Source: Tautonia plasticadhaerens (GTDB taxonomy: Bacteria > Planctomycetota > Planctomycetia > Isosphaerales > Isosphaeraceae). From it: a stretch of DNA of 64,000 nt. The translations under genes were made by a program, and so were the position numbers. Positions 44,430-54,113 of this stretch are shown one piece after another (within the stretch, counting starts at the first letter, position 1; each line of letters begins with the position of its first letter). Below the pieces are notes generated by a model. That model was not told the DNA's origin. It did not search any database and saw only the letters and a program-made list of their open reading frames with translations. Where the stretch lies: the NCBI RefSeq assembly GCF_007752535.1, contig NZ_CP036426.1, positions 2,604,001 through 2,668,000 on the forward strand, read 5' to 3'.

Positions 44430-44467
44430 CCCGTCGGTGGGGATCTCATGAGATCCCCACCGACGGG
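44430..44467. repeat. Perfect 38-bp palindrome between serA and the AI-2E transporter gene
   Basis: CCCGTCGGTGGGGATCTCA (44430-44448) is followed without a spacer by its exact complement to 44467. It is 62 bases after the serA stop and 45 bases before the next ATG. In RNA it would fold into a 17-bp stem with a 4-base loop; in DNA it could be a cruciform or a dimer-binding operator. There is no T-run. Confidence 0.75.
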
Positions 44468-44511
44468 CCCGCGCCAACCGACCGAGCCGCAACCGCCAGA
44501 GGTGCCCCATC

Positions 44512-45777
44512 ATGCCCCGCCCCAACGCCGAGGCCCCGTCGAAGCCGAGGCAGGCCCACCCCGACCGGGACTCCTGGGCGCGGACGGTGTCGCTGGTCGT
44601 CATCGCCACCGTGGTCGTGCTGGCCGCCAGCACCCAGATGACCGGGCTGATCATCCCGCTGATCCTCGCCCTGGTGCTCGCCATCGCCCTGCACCCGGTC
44701 GCCTCCTGGATCGAGCGCCGGGGGCTGGGCCGGGGCGCCTCGAGCATCGCCTGCACGGCGATCGTGACGCTGATCCTGCTGACCGCCGCCGGGCTCGTCG
44801 CCGCGCAGGCCGGCCGGGTGGTCCGGGACTCCGACCGCTACTTCGACCAGTTCAGCCGGCTCGCCTCGAAGGTCACCGGGCCGCTCCGAGGGTCCCCATT
44901 CTTCGGCGCGGTCACGGAGCCGGAGGTCATGACCGGCTCGGAGGGCGGCGAGCAGGAGGGCGGATCGGCCCCGGGGCGAGAGCCCGGCGGGGAGGCCGAG
45001 GCCGGGGCCGGGGCCGGGGCCGACTCCTCCCAGCGAACGGAGGCCTCCGACTCCGACGGGTCGTCCACCCCGGGGATCACCTCGCAGGAATACTGGGCGG
45101 AGAAGGTCCGGGAGAATGCCGGGTCGATCGGCCAGTGGGTGATGCGGAGCGTCGGCGGCGTGCTCGGCGTGCTCGGGCAGGTGGTGGTGTTCCTGTTCCT
45201 GATCCTCTACATCCTCTACAGCCGGGGGGAGTGGTCGGCCCGGATCGTCCGGGCGGGCAACGCGCTGGGCATGGAGCTGAAGGACGAGGACCTCGAACGG
45301 ATGGGCCGGACCATCAGCAGCTGGGTCGGCTGCGTGCTGATGGTCGCGACCGGGTACGCCGTGACGATCGCCCTGGTGAGCTGGGCGGTCGGCCTCCCCC
45401 AGTGGGCGCTCTGGGGCTTGATGACGGGCCTGCTGGTCCTCGTCCCGTACTTCGGGGCCGTGATCGCCGGGGGGATGCTGGTCTTCGTGGCCGCGATCAC
45501 CAGCCAGGCCCTCTGGCCCCCGCTGGTGATGCTGGGGGTCTACGTGCTGCTGCAGACCCTGGAGAGCTACATCATCCTGCCCATGCTCTACGGCGAGGCG
45601 ATCTCCATCGACCCGCTGGCCGTGCTGGTGGGCGTCCTCTTCTTCGGGTTCCTCTGGGGGCCGCTCGGGTTCGTCACGGCCTTGCCGATGATGGTCCTGA
45701 TCCGGGGGTTCGTCGAGGTCACGCCCGGCTCCGCGCCGATCGGGGCGTTGTTCGGCGGGAACGGGCGGGAGTCGTAG
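44512..45777 (+). CDS. AI-2E family (TqsA/PerM-type) membrane transporter
   Basis: 421 residues with about eight membrane helices in the family order: two at the N-terminus (TVSLVVIATVVVLAAS, LIIPLILALVLAIALHPVAS), then a soluble segment, then five or six from residue 220 on. Family phrases are LWGLMTGLLVLVPYFGAVIA near 300 and LLQTLESYIILPMLYGEAIS near 345. The soluble region (about 135-190) is unusually Glu/Gly/Ser-rich and probably disordered. Members export autoinducer-2 or ions; the substrate is unknown here. AGAGGTG lies before ATG 44512. Confidence 0.93.
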   Translation: MPRPNAEAPSKPRQAHPDRDSWARTVSLVVIATVVVLAASTQMTGLIIPLILALVLAIALHPVASWIERRGLGRGASSIACTAIVTLILLTAAGLVAAQAGRVVRDSDRYFDQFSRLASKVTGPLRGSPFFGAVTEPEVMTGSEGGEQEGGSAPGREPGGEAEAGAGAGADSSQRTEASDSDGSSTPGITSQEYWAEKVRENAGSIGQWVMRSVGGVLGVLGQVVVFLFLILYILYSRGEWSARIVRAGNALGMELKDEDLERMGRTISSWVGCVLMVATGYAVTIALVSWAVGLPQWALWGLMTGLLVLVPYFGAVIAGGMLVFVAAITSQALWPPLVMLGVYVLLQTLESYIILPMLYGEAISIDPLAVLVGVLFFGFLWGPLGFVTALPMMVLIRGFVEVTPGSAPIGALFGGNGRES

Positions 45778-45802
45778 TCGCGTTCGGGTCATTCGGCCCG
45801 GT

Positions 45803-45834
45803 CCCCCTCCCCCGCGGAAGGACGGGGGAGGGGG
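45803..45834. terminator. Bidirectional hairpin between convergent genes
   Basis: CCCCCTCCCCCG (45803-45814) pairs perfectly with 45823-45834 around an 8-base loop, in the 77-base gap between the rightward transporter and the leftward oxidoreductase. Symmetry lets it serve both transcripts. No T-run. Confidence 0.6.
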
Positions 45835-45854
45835 CCGGGGCATGGGGACTCGCC

Positions 45855-47393
45855 TCACTCGGCCTCGGCCAGGCCCATCGGCGCCGGGCCGTTGATGACC
45901 CGGCCCTTGGGGTCGTACCGGGCGCCGTGGCAGGGGCAGTCCCACGACTTCTCCAGGTCGTTCCAGCGGACGATCCCCTGCAGGTGCGTGCAGACGGCCG
46001 ACCTCCGGTGCAGGGTGCCCGACTCGTCCCGGTAGACGGCCACCTTCTTCAGGCCCTCCCGGACGACGGCGCCGGAACCGGGGGCGATCTCGTTGGCCGA
46101 GGCCACCTCGCCCCCGGTCAGCCAGTCGGCGTACTGGGCGGCTACGTTCAGGTTCTCGCCGGCGAAGGTCCGGAGGGAGCGGAGCGACTTGCGGGAGGGG
46201 TCGTAGAGCTTCGCCCAGGGGTTGTCGACGCCGAGGATCAGGTCGGGGATCAGCATCCCGGCGATCGTGCCGTGGGTCAGGCCGTGGCCGGAGTCCCCGG
46301 TGCTGATGAAGACGTTCTCCTTGCCGGACGGGTCCTCGCCGATGAAGGCGAGGCCGTCGGCCGGTTCGAGGACCTGGCCGGACCAGCGGTGCTCGACCTC
46401 GCCGGCCTCGGGGAACCGCTCCCGGGCCCAGGCTTCGAGGCGGCCGAACCGGGCGTCGAAGTCGTCGGCCTCGCCGACCCGATGGTCCTCGCCGCCGACG
46501 ATCAGGAGGTCGTGATCGGCCTTCCCCTCCCGATTCCGGACGGGGTGGATCCGGGCGTAGTGGTAGGGGTCGGCCGTGTCCGAGAACTGGGCGGTCGGGA
46601 TCGCCCCGGCCGGCACCTCCAGGGAGACGACGTAGGTCCGGTAGGGATATTGCTTGGTGTGGATCGCCAGCCAGTCGCTGATCGGCGAGTTGGTGGCGAC
46701 GACCACCGACCCGGCCTCGACCGTCGGGCCGCCGTCCGTCTCCACCCGGCAGGGGGAACCGCCCTCGATCTTGCTCACCCGGGTGCCGGTGCAGATCCGG
46801 CACCCCCGGCGGCCGATCGCCGCGGCCAGCCCGGCCAGGTACTTGAGGACGTGGAACTGGCCCTGGCCGGGGTGCTTCAGGGCCTTCCCGGTATCGACGC
46901 CGGGCATCGGGGCGCGGTCGACGGGGGAGACGTCCGACTTGCCGACCCGGTGGCAGGCCTCCAGCTCCTTCTCCAGGTCGTCCGGAGACTGGCCCTCGGC
47001 GGCGAAGAGGTAGCCGTCGACCCGATCGAAGTCGCAGTCGATCTCCTCGTCCCGGCAGATCTCCTCGATGCGGTTGATGGCGGCCCGGTGGCTCTCGAAG
47101 GCGAGGCGGGCCCCCTCGGCCCCCTGGAGGAATTCCAGCAGGTGGAACCCCTCGTCGAGCATGTCGGACAGGTGCCCGGTGGTCCGGCCCGACTCGCCGC
47201 CGCCGATTGGGTTGTCGTCCAGCACGAGGACGGACTTGCCGCGTCGGGACAGCTCATACGCGACCGTCAGGCCGGCGATCCCGGCGCCGACGACGCAGAT
47301 GTCGACCCGGGCATCCCCGTCCAGTGGCCCGAAGGTCGGCAGGTCGGCGGTCTCCATCCAGGTCGAGGTGGTGCTCCCGGAGGCATTGGGCAT
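45855..47393 (-). CDS. FAD-dependent (DAO-type) oxidoreductase with C-terminal Rieske domain
   Basis: 512 residues. FAD-binding GAGIAGLTVAYELSRRGKSV at residues 36-55, the second FAD stretch ESGRTTGHLSDML near 67, and GEDPSGKENVFISTGDSGHG near 325. The C-terminal 80 residues are a Rieske [2Fe-2S] domain: CTHLQGIVRWN and CPCHGARYD supply the two Cys and two His, 20 residues apart. This fusion is known in several bacteria and is predicted to oxidise an amine or amino acid and pass electrons to an iron-sulfur cluster; the substrate is unknown. No signal peptide, so cytoplasmic. GGAG is 8 bases before ATG 47393. Confidence 0.93.
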   Translation of the reverse strand: MPNASGSTTSTWMETADLPTFGPLDGDARVDICVVGAGIAGLTVAYELSRRGKSVLVLDDNPIGGGESGRTTGHLSDMLDEGFHLLEFLQGAEGARLAFESHRAAINRIEEICRDEEIDCDFDRVDGYLFAAEGQSPDDLEKELEACHRVGKSDVSPVDRAPMPGVDTGKALKHPGQGQFHVLKYLAGLAAAIGRRGCRICTGTRVSKIEGGSPCRVETDGGPTVEAGSVVVATNSPISDWLAIHTKQYPYRTYVVSLEVPAGAIPTAQFSDTADPYHYARIHPVRNREGKADHDLLIVGGEDHRVGEADDFDARFGRLEAWARERFPEAGEVEHRWSGQVLEPADGLAFIGEDPSGKENVFISTGDSGHGLTHGTIAGMLIPDLILGVDNPWAKLYDPSRKSLRSLRTFAGENLNVAAQYADWLTGGEVASANEIAPGSGAVVREGLKKVAVYRDESGTLHRRSAVCTHLQGIVRWNDLEKSWDCPCHGARYDPKGRVINGPAPMGLAEAE

Positions 47394-47480
47394 CGGTCAT
47401 TCTCCGTCGTTGCGGTCGGCTCGGTGGGGCGGCGTGTCGACACCGAGGATGCAACCGACGGACCGAGCCCGGTTGAAACG

Positions 47481-47606
47481 GTCCCCCTCTCCCCGCTCGC
47501 GGGGAGAGGGGCCATTGTCTGCAACGCCGGGCCGTTCGAATCGTCCACATCCCCCTCACCCGGCCTCCGGCCACCCTCTCCCCCGCAAGCGGGGGCGAAG
47601 GTCGAG
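47481..47606. repeat. Palindromic repeat pair between the FAD-Rieske and aldehyde dehydrogenase genes
   Basis: Unit A core at 47481-47511 and unit B in reverse orientation at 47551-47606. It lies in the 233-base gap between two leftward genes and may act as a 3' transcript-stabilising or terminating structure for the aldehyde dehydrogenase. Confidence 0.8.
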
Positions 47607-47626
47607 GGTCGGCGTGGGAGGGCCGA

Positions 47627-49102
47627 TCAGTCGAGCGCGATGGTCACGGTCTTGTGCTCCAGGTAGTTATCGAGGGCCTTCTCTCCCAGCTCCCGGCCGA
47701 TGCCGCTGGCCTTGAAGCCGCCGAAGGGGGCGGCGGCGTCGAAGACGTCGTAGCAGTTGACCCAGACCGTCCCGGCCCGGACCCTCGCGGCGATGGCGTG
47801 GGCCTTGCCGATGTCCCGGGTCCAGACGGCGGCGGCGAGGCCGTAGTCGGTGGTGTTGGCCCGGGTGACGACCTCGTCGATGTCCCTGAACTTGAGGACC
47901 TGCATGACGGGCCCGAAGATCTCGTCGGTGGCGATCGCCATGTCGTCCTTCACGTCGGCGAAGACGGTGGGCTTGATGTAGTAGCCCTTGTCGCCGAACC
48001 GCTCGCCGCCGGTCACGCAGCGGGCCCCCTGCTGCTTGCCCTTCTCGATGTAGCCGAGGATCTTCTCGAACTGCTCGCGGTCGACCTGCGGGCCCTGCTC
48101 GGTCCCCTCGGCGAACGGGTCGCCCAGGACCCGGCTGCTGCTCTTCTCGGCCATCCGGTCGACCATCTGGTCGTAGACCGACTCCTGCACGAACAGCCGG
48201 CTGCCGGCGCAGCAGCACTGGCCCTGGTTCAGGTACAGGCCGAGCATGGCGCCATCGACCGCCTTCTCCAGGTCGGCGTCGGCGAAGACGATGTTGGGGC
48301 TCTTGCCCCCCAGCTCCAGCGTCACCCGCTTCAGGGTGTTGGAGGCGTTCTTCATGATCAGCTTGCCGACCTCGGTCGAGCCGGTGAAGGCCACCTTGTC
48401 GACCCCCGGGTGGTCGACCAGGGCCGACCCGGCCCCCGGCCCGTATCCGGGGACGAGGTTGATGACCCCCTCGGGGAACCCGGCCTCGAGGGCGAGTTCC
48501 CCCATCGCCAGGCAGGTGAGCGGGGTCTGCTCGGCGGGCTTCATGACGACGGTGCAGCCGGCGGCGAGGGCGGGGCCCCACTTCCAGGCGACCATCAGCA
48601 TCGGGAAGTTCCAGGGGATGATCTGCCCGGCGACGCCGACCGGCTCCGGCTTGCTGTAGCTGAAGAAGTTGCCCCGGATGGGGATGGTCTTGCCGTGGAT
48701 CTTGTCGGCCCAGCCGGAGTAATACCGCAGGCAGTCGACGACCAGGGGGAGGTCGCCGTTGCGGGCCTCGCTCAGGGGCTTGCCGTTGTCCAGGGTCTCC
48801 AGCTCGGCGAGCCGGTCGATGTCGCGCTCGATCAGGTCGGCGAGCTTGGCGATCAGGCGGCCCCGGTCCCGGGCGTCCATCGACCGCCAGGGGCCGGCGT
48901 CGAAGGCCTTGCGGGCGGCCTTGACGGCGAGGTCGACGTCGGCGGCGTCGGCCTCGGCGACCTGGGCGATGACCTCCTCGGTCGCCGGGTTGATCGTCTC
49001 GAAGGTCTTGCCGCTGAGGCTGTCGCGCCACCGTCCGTCGATGAGCAGCTTGGTCTGGAACGAGCGCCTGGTCGAGGGTCGGGCCTCGGTCGCCGTGGCC
49101 AT
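47627..49102 (-). CDS. NAD(P)-dependent aldehyde dehydrogenase
   Basis: 491 residues from ATG 49102, behind AAAGGAAGG. Oxidises an aldehyde to the acid. All active-site marks of the ALDH superfamily are present: [10 protein letters not shown] with Asn165, the Rossmann motif FTGSTEVGK near 239-247, Glu263 in TLELGGKSP, and the triple Cys of [13 protein letters not shown] with the catalytic one at about 297. The C-terminus has [18 protein letters not shown]. Closest in pattern to the ALDH1/2 and betaine-aldehyde type; the substrate is open. Transcribed alone behind a promoter at 49198-49225. Confidence 0.96.
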   Translation of the reverse strand: MATATEARPSTRRSFQTKLLIDGRWRDSLSGKTFETINPATEEVIAQVAEADAADVDLAVKAARKAFDAGPWRSMDARDRGRLIAKLADLIERDIDRLAELETLDNGKPLSEARNGDLPLVVDCLRYYSGWADKIHGKTIPIRGNFFSYSKPEPVGVAGQIIPWNFPMLMVAWKWGPALAAGCTVVMKPAEQTPLTCLAMGELALEAGFPEGVINLVPGYGPGAGSALVDHPGVDKVAFTGSTEVGKLIMKNASNTLKRVTLELGGKSPNIVFADADLEKAVDGAMLGLYLNQGQCCCAGSRLFVQESVYDQMVDRMAEKSSSRVLGDPFAEGTEQGPQVDREQFEKILGYIEKGKQQGARCVTGGERFGDKGYYIKPTVFADVKDDMAIATDEIFGPVMQVLKFRDIDEVVTRANTTDYGLAAAVWTRDIGKAHAIAARVRAGTVWVNCYDVFDAAAPFGGFKASGIGRELGEKALDNYLEHKTVTIALD

Positions 49103-49197
49103 CGGGGGCCTTCCTTTCCGGTTGCGGTGCGGGTTCGAGGGGCGGAGAGGGCACCGTTGCGCCCCGGCCACTCCCGGCCGGGGCGGGGCACTCCTCC

Positions 49198-49225
49198 ATC
49201 TTATCGCCGGGGAAGGGCCCCTCAA
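49198..49225 (-). promoter_or_regulatory. Candidate sigma-70-like promoter for the aldehyde dehydrogenase gene
   Basis: On the minus strand: -35 TTGAGG (49225-49220), a 16-base spacer, -10 TAAGAT (49203-49198); 4/6 each. It gives an 89-base leader. Confidence 0.42.
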
Positions 49226-49283
49226 CCCACCGGCCGACCGGGCCCGAGGGCCAGCCTCCCGGAGCAAACCCCGGGGCGAGTCC

Positions 49284-49802
49284 GGGCGGTCCGGGCCCGG
49301 GACGCGGTGGGTGCGCCGACGACGCACCCACCGGATTCGACGCAAGTCTTGATCCTGAAACAATAGCCGACGAAGGAAATGGGTTCGCTCCGCGCGGCGC
49401 ACCGGGGAGGACCGTCTGGGGAGGACGCTCGCCCCGAGCCGTCTCCCCGGCCGCCGATCGAGGACCCGAGGGATCCGGTCGGGACGCGGTCGAGACGCGG
49501 TCGGGACGCGGTCGGTGCGCCCCCGGTGCGCCCCTCGGTTCTGACGCAACCCATTCCCCGACCAACCATTGCGGAACTCGAAATGGGTTCGCTCCGTCGC
49601 GGCGCACCACGACGGTCTTCCTCGGGCTCGCGACCGTCCGGGCCGGACCGATCGCCCGGGGCCCGTCCGGAGGCGAGGGGGACCGGGACGCGGCTGGATC
49701 CCGGGCGGTGCGCTCCCGGTGCGCCACGTGGATCGGGCGCAACCCGTTCTCCGGTTGGAAAATGCGCGATTCGAAATGGGTTCGCTCCGTCGCGGCGCAC
49801 CG
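49284..49802. repeat. Degenerate tandem array of about 200-bp units
   Basis: A conserved 27-28-bp block AAATGGGTTCGCTCCGTCGC, then GGCGCACC (the first copy lacks one base), occurs at 49377, 49581 and 49774, spaced 204 and 193 bases. Each is preceded by a shared series: GGGACGCGG, a pair of GGTGCGC-type boxes, and a GACGCAA or GGGCGCAACCC box. Between the blocks the units have diverged. Frames on both strands are long but lack coding character. No homology to a known element was recognised. Confidence 0.7.
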
Positions 49803-49961
49803 GCGATTGCGGACGCCTCGCTCCCGAGTTTGCCCCGGCCTCGGGCTCAAGGCCGAGGTCGGGCCCGAGGCGCAATCGGCGGGGCTCCGACCGGGGTCGG
49901 GGCGCCCGGATTGGGCGGTGTCGGGTCGGGGGCTGGGGGGCGGATCGGTCGACACGGTGCT

Positions 49962-50017
49962 GGCTCTCGGCTCTCGGCTCTCGGCTCTCGGCGCAGGGCA
50001 GGGCAGGGCAGGGCAGG
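49962..50017. repeat. Two adjacent microsatellites
   Basis: GGCTCTC is repeated four times (49962-49989), and three bases later GCAGG is repeated five times (49993-50017). Both are perfect. They lie in the same non-coding stretch as the 200-bp array and could vary in copy number. Confidence 0.85.
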
Positions 50018-50210
50018 GCGGCGGGGCCGACTCGACGACCCCTCCCCATGATCATCGTGGCCCGGGGCGATTTTGGTCATACGAAATCGGCCCGGGGCGG
50101 AACCCTCCCCGGCGACCGGACGAGTCGAGGGCTTCCGGAACGCACCAGACTCGAGGCCGTCCGCTCCGGCTCCCCCTCCCGCGCTCGCGGGGAATCGGGA
50201 CGATGGATCC

Positions 50211-50338
50211 CGACCCTCGGCTCCGTCTTCGGGGGAGAGGGTGGCCGGAGGCCGGGTGAGGGGGGATCGGACCACGCGCGAGGCGTGGCGAGCAGTCGAA
50301 GACCCCTCACCACGGCCCTCTCCCCACTCGCGGGGAGA
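50211..50338. repeat. Palindromic repeat pair B-A downstream of the kinase-WD40 gene
   Basis: Unit B 50211-50264, unit A 50302-50338, 43 bases past the stop of the leftward kinase gene. The remaining 49103-50380 gap, apart from the promoter, array and microsatellites listed, has no recognised content. Confidence 0.8.
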
Positions 50339-50380
50339 AATTTATGCATGCGGACAATCAATGTCTCGTGGAAGTTCGAT

Positions 50381-53300
50381 CTATCGGGCCGGATCCGGAC
50401 GGATCCCGACGGGCAGCGCGTCCGGGCCGATGGGCCATCCCTCGGCCACGTCGAGGGCCATGCCGCGCATCGGCTCGCGGAGCGAGGGGTCGGATCGCAA
50501 CGCCTCCAGGACGGCCGCTGTGTCGCGGTGCCGGTCGAAGAGGGGCCAGACCAGGGAGACGGCCTCGCGGCGGTAGAGCGTCGCAAGCGAGGGACGATCC
50601 AGGTCCCAGATCCTGGCGGTCTGGTCGATGCTCCCCGAGACGAGGCGACGGCCGTCGGGGCTGAATGACAGGGAGATTACGCCGGAGGTGTGGCCCCGGA
50701 GGGTGAAGACTTCCTCAAAGGTCTCCGTGTCCCAGAGCTTGATGGTCCGGTCGTCGCTTCCCGTGGCGAGGCGGCGGCCATCGGGGCTGATCGCCACGGC
50801 GCGGACGACGTCCGTGTGCCCGAGGAGGTCGGCGATCTTGCGACCCGACTCGGGATCCCAGACGGTCACCTCCGCCCGGCCCTCCAGCACCCGGCCGCCG
50901 GTCGAGACGAGGAGGCGGCCCTCGGAGTGGAAGGCCACGCCGTGTACGGGAAACCGATGCTCGAGGGGCGCGTAGGCCAGGCGGCCGGTCCGGGTGTCCC
51001 AGACCTTGACGGTCGAATCGGAATCGGTGGCCGCCAGGTATCGGCCCTCGGCGTCCGGGCTGAACGCCAGGCCGGGGAAGAATGTGAAATCGGCTCGCTG
51101 GCCCTCGAATGCAAGCGGCGAGAAGAGCAAGCGGCCGGTCTGCGCGTCCCAGATCTTCACCGTCCGATCGGCATAGCCGGCCGAGGCGAGGCGCCGGCCA
51201 TCGGGGCTGAAGGCCAGGGCCGGCGTCCCCCCGTCATGCGCCTCGAACTCCAGGAGTCGTCGGCCGGTGGCGATCTCCCAGATCGTCACCATCCCACTCC
51301 GTTCTCCCGTGGCGAGGCGCCGGCCGTCGGGGCTGAAGGCGAGGGGCCAGGCCTCGGTCGGCGCCGGGAAGGACCGGATCGGCTCGCCCGTGGCGCGATC
51401 CCAGAGGACGGTCCACGATTCCTTGTAGGGGAGAAAGGACGCGGTCGATGCGGCGAGCTGGCCCTCGGGGCTGATCGCAATGGAGACCCAGCCATCGTGG
51501 CGATCGAAGGTGAGGTCGAGGCTCGGCGTCGCGAACCAGAGCTTGACCAACCGGTCCAACCCGCCCGATGCGACCCGAGACCCATCAGGGCTGAACGCCA
51601 CGCCGAGCACGAAGTGCGCATGCCCGCGGAAGGTGGCGAGCCCGCGGCCGGAATCCACTTCCCAGAGCTTGACCACCTTGTCCTCGGCCCCGGAGGCCAG
51701 GCGACGGCCGTCGGGGCTGAAGGCCAGGGCCCGGACGAAGCCCTCGTGACCGTGGAAGGACCGGACCGGCGCCCCGGTGGATCGATCCCAGAGCTGGACC
51801 GTCTTGTCGAGCCCGCCCGAGGCGAGGCGGCGGCCGTCGGGGCTGAACGCCACGGCGTAGACCAGCTTGCCGCCATGGACTGGCAGGGAATGGATCCGCC
51901 TGGGCGTCTCGACCTCTTCGACGTCCCAGACCTCCACGAGGCCCTTGCTGGTCAGGGCGACCTGGCGGCCGTCGGGGCTGAACGCCACGCTCCAGACGCC
52001 GCACTCGCGCCCGGGCAGGACCCCGCCCACCGCCTCGCCGTTCGAGGCATCCAGGAGCCGGGCGTAACCGGGAGTCTCGAAGTTGCCGAGAATCCCGAAG
52101 CCCAGGACGATCCGCTTGCCGTCGGGGCTGAAGGCCAGCCCGAGGGCCGAGCGCTCGCCGGGCTCGGTCCTGGGGGGGAATCGCTCCCGCCCGGTGGCCA
52201 GCTCCCAGACGGCCAGATGGGGCCCGAAGCTCGCGGCGATCCAGCGGCCGTCGGGGCTGAACGCCACGCTCCGGACGCCTCCCGTCAGCCCATCGCGCTC
52301 GAAGACCACCCGCCCGGTCGTGGCGTCCCGGATCACCAGGGCTCCCGCGACTCCCGGCTCCTTGTCGTAGAAGTGGCCGGATCCGCACGCGACCTGACGG
52401 CCGTCGGGGCTGAACGCCACGGCATTGACCGCCGGGCCGGGCTCCCGGAACGTCTTCAGGTCGAGATGGCACTGGCGCCAGACATACGCCCACTCCCAGC
52501 CCCGGAGGTCGACCGGGCACCCGTCGAGCAGTTGCAGCGCCCGGGCGACGTCGTTCCCGAGGCACTCGCTCAGGGCGAGGTTGACGCGGGCGATGTAGTT
52601 CTGCCTGCGCAGCGATTCTTTCTGCCACTCGGCGCGCAGCCACTGGCTGGACACGCCCACGAACCCGGCGACGATGGCCATCGTCAGCAGGGCCAGGAGC
52701 GCAGCGATCGCCGGCCGCCGCCGCCCCCACTTGACCAGCCGCTCCCAGGACGACACCGGACGTGCCACGATCGGCTCGCCGGCCAGGAACCGGCGCAGAT
52801 CCGCTTCCAGCGAGGCGGCCGAGTGATACCGCCTCTCCGGCTCCTTGCGCAGGCAGGTCAGCGCGATCGTCTCGAGGTCGCGGGGCAGTCCCGGCACCAG
52901 GCGGGACGGCGGCACCGGCTCGGCGTTCTTGACCTGCTCCAGCGTCTCCAGGAGCGTCGCGCCCCGGAATGGGGGCCGGCCGGTGAGCAACTCATACAGG
53001 ATGGCCCCGAGGGCGTAGATGTCGGCCGCCGGGCCGACCTCCCGGGAATGGCCGCCGGCCTGCTCGGGGGCCATGTAGCTGGGGGAGCCGAGGATCGAGT
53101 CGGTGGCGGTCAGGCCCGAGTCGGAGCCGATCGCCTTGGCCACGCCGAAGTCGGCGACCTTGGGGGACTCGTGGTCGTCGAGCAGGACGTTGGCCGGCTT
53201 CAGGTCGCGGTGGACGACGCCCGCCTCGTGCGCCGCCTGGACGGCGTCGGCGAGCGTGGCGACCAGCCCGGCGGCGTGTCGGGGGGCCAGGGGGGTGCCG

Positions 53301-53839
53301 TCGAGCCGCTCGTCGAGGCTACCGCCGGTGAGGTACTCCAGCTCGATGAAGGGCAGGCCGTCGTGCTCGCCGATGTGATGGATCGTGACGATGTGTGGGT
53401 GCCGGAGGCGGGCCACCGATTCGGCCTCGGCCAGGAACCGGACCAGGGCCTCCGAGGATGCGAGCGGCCCGGAGCGGACCATCTTCAGGGCGCAGAGGCG
53501 ATGGAGCCGCAGGTGAGTGGCCTTGAAGACCACCCCCATGCCGCCCCGGCCCAGCTCCCCCAGGATCTCGTAACCGGGGAGGACGGGCAGGGCTCGGGGG
53601 GAGGTCCCCGGGTCCGCTCCCCCGTCGATCGTCGGTGCGTCCGGGCCGGGCCCGGAGGCCCGGGGGTTGTGATGCCCGTCGATCCGGGTCTCGGCGCCGG
53701 AGGGGCCATTCGGGTCGTCGATCGTCGGTCCGGCCGGGTCGCGCCGCCCCGAGGGGGCCCCCGAGGCGTCGGCCTGCCGGGCTTCGGCGGGGACGCCCGA
53801 CCTCGGGGGATCGGGGATGATTTTCTCGAACTCGTCCAT
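50381..53839 (-). CDS. Membrane Ser/Thr protein kinase with 14 WD40 repeats
   Basis: 1,152 residues from ATG 53839. A disordered Pro/Asp-rich N-terminus (1-85) leads to a complete Hanks-type kinase: GRGGMGVVFKA at 97-107, Lys119, HRDLKPANVLL at 210-220, DFG at 230-232, and APEQ near 257. A membrane helix (AIAALLALLTMAIVAGFVGV, about 377-396) follows. Outside are about 14 WD40 repeats with the core AFSPDGRRLASGG, enough for two seven-blade propellers. The kinase is thus cytoplasmic and the propellers external, a common planctomycete sensor design. Ligand and substrates are unknown. It is divergent from the DUF3500 gene. Confidence 0.94.
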   Translation of the reverse strand: MDEFEKIIPDPPRSGVPAEARQADASGAPSGRRDPAGPTIDDPNGPSGAETRIDGHHNPRASGPGPDAPTIDGGADPGTSPRALPVLPGYEILGELGRGGMGVVFKATHLRLHRLCALKMVRSGPLASSEALVRFLAEAESVARLRHPHIVTIHHIGEHDGLPFIELEYLTGGSLDERLDGTPLAPRHAAGLVATLADAVQAAHEAGVVHRDLKPANVLLDDHESPKVADFGVAKAIGSDSGLTATDSILGSPSYMAPEQAGGHSREVGPAADIYALGAILYELLTGRPPFRGATLLETLEQVKNAEPVPPSRLVPGLPRDLETIALTCLRKEPERRYHSAASLEADLRRFLAGEPIVARPVSSWERLVKWGRRRPAIAALLALLTMAIVAGFVGVSSQWLRAEWQKESLRRQNYIARVNLALSECLGNDVARALQLLDGCPVDLRGWEWAYVWRQCHLDLKTFREPGPAVNAVAFSPDGRQVACGSGHFYDKEPGVAGALVIRDATTGRVVFERDGLTGGVRSVAFSPDGRWIAASFGPHLAVWELATGRERFPPRTEPGERSALGLAFSPDGKRIVLGFGILGNFETPGYARLLDASNGEAVGGVLPGRECGVWSVAFSPDGRQVALTSKGLVEVWDVEEVETPRRIHSLPVHGGKLVYAVAFSPDGRRLASGGLDKTVQLWDRSTGAPVRSFHGHEGFVRALAFSPDGRRLASGAEDKVVKLWEVDSGRGLATFRGHAHFVLGVAFSPDGSRVASGGLDRLVKLWFATPSLDLTFDRHDGWVSIAISPEGQLAASTASFLPYKESWTVLWDRATGEPIRSFPAPTEAWPLAFSPDGRRLATGERSGMVTIWEIATGRRLLEFEAHDGGTPALAFSPDGRRLASAGYADRTVKIWDAQTGRLLFSPLAFEGQRADFTFFPGLAFSPDAEGRYLAATDSDSTVKVWDTRTGRLAYAPLEHRFPVHGVAFHSEGRLLVSTGGRVLEGRAEVTVWDPESGRKIADLLGHTDVVRAVAISPDGRRLATGSDDRTIKLWDTETFEEVFTLRGHTSGVISLSFSPDGRRLVSGSIDQTARIWDLDRPSLATLYRREAVSLVWPLFDRHRDTAAVLEALRSDPSLREPMRGMALDVAEGWPIGPDALPVGIRPDPAR

Positions 53840-54113
53840 GGTGGGGATCAGGGGCGATCGGCGAGGAACACCACCAGGCCCGGGGGATCCGGGCTGCCAT
53901 CGATCCCACGTTAAGGCCCCGGGGCACCTCGTCCAACGGAATTCCCCCCCTCCCGCGGGAAGGGAGGCCGATGCCGGGGAGTTCGAATCGTCGGGCATGG
54001 TCCTTGCTTACCCGGCGATGAGCCGTGTGTTAGTGTCGGGGACGCCGGCGTGGGGTCGCGCCGGGCCCGAACCGTCTCTGGTCCCAACACCCGAAGCTCG
54101 GAGGCCAACGCTC

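Noticed and set aside
49378-50668. Overlapping ORFs of 100-430 codons in the gap upstream of the aldehyde dehydrogenase
   Set aside because: All reading frames on both strands are open because of composition and the 200-bp repeats; none has a ribosome site, a domain or a normal amino-acid balance.
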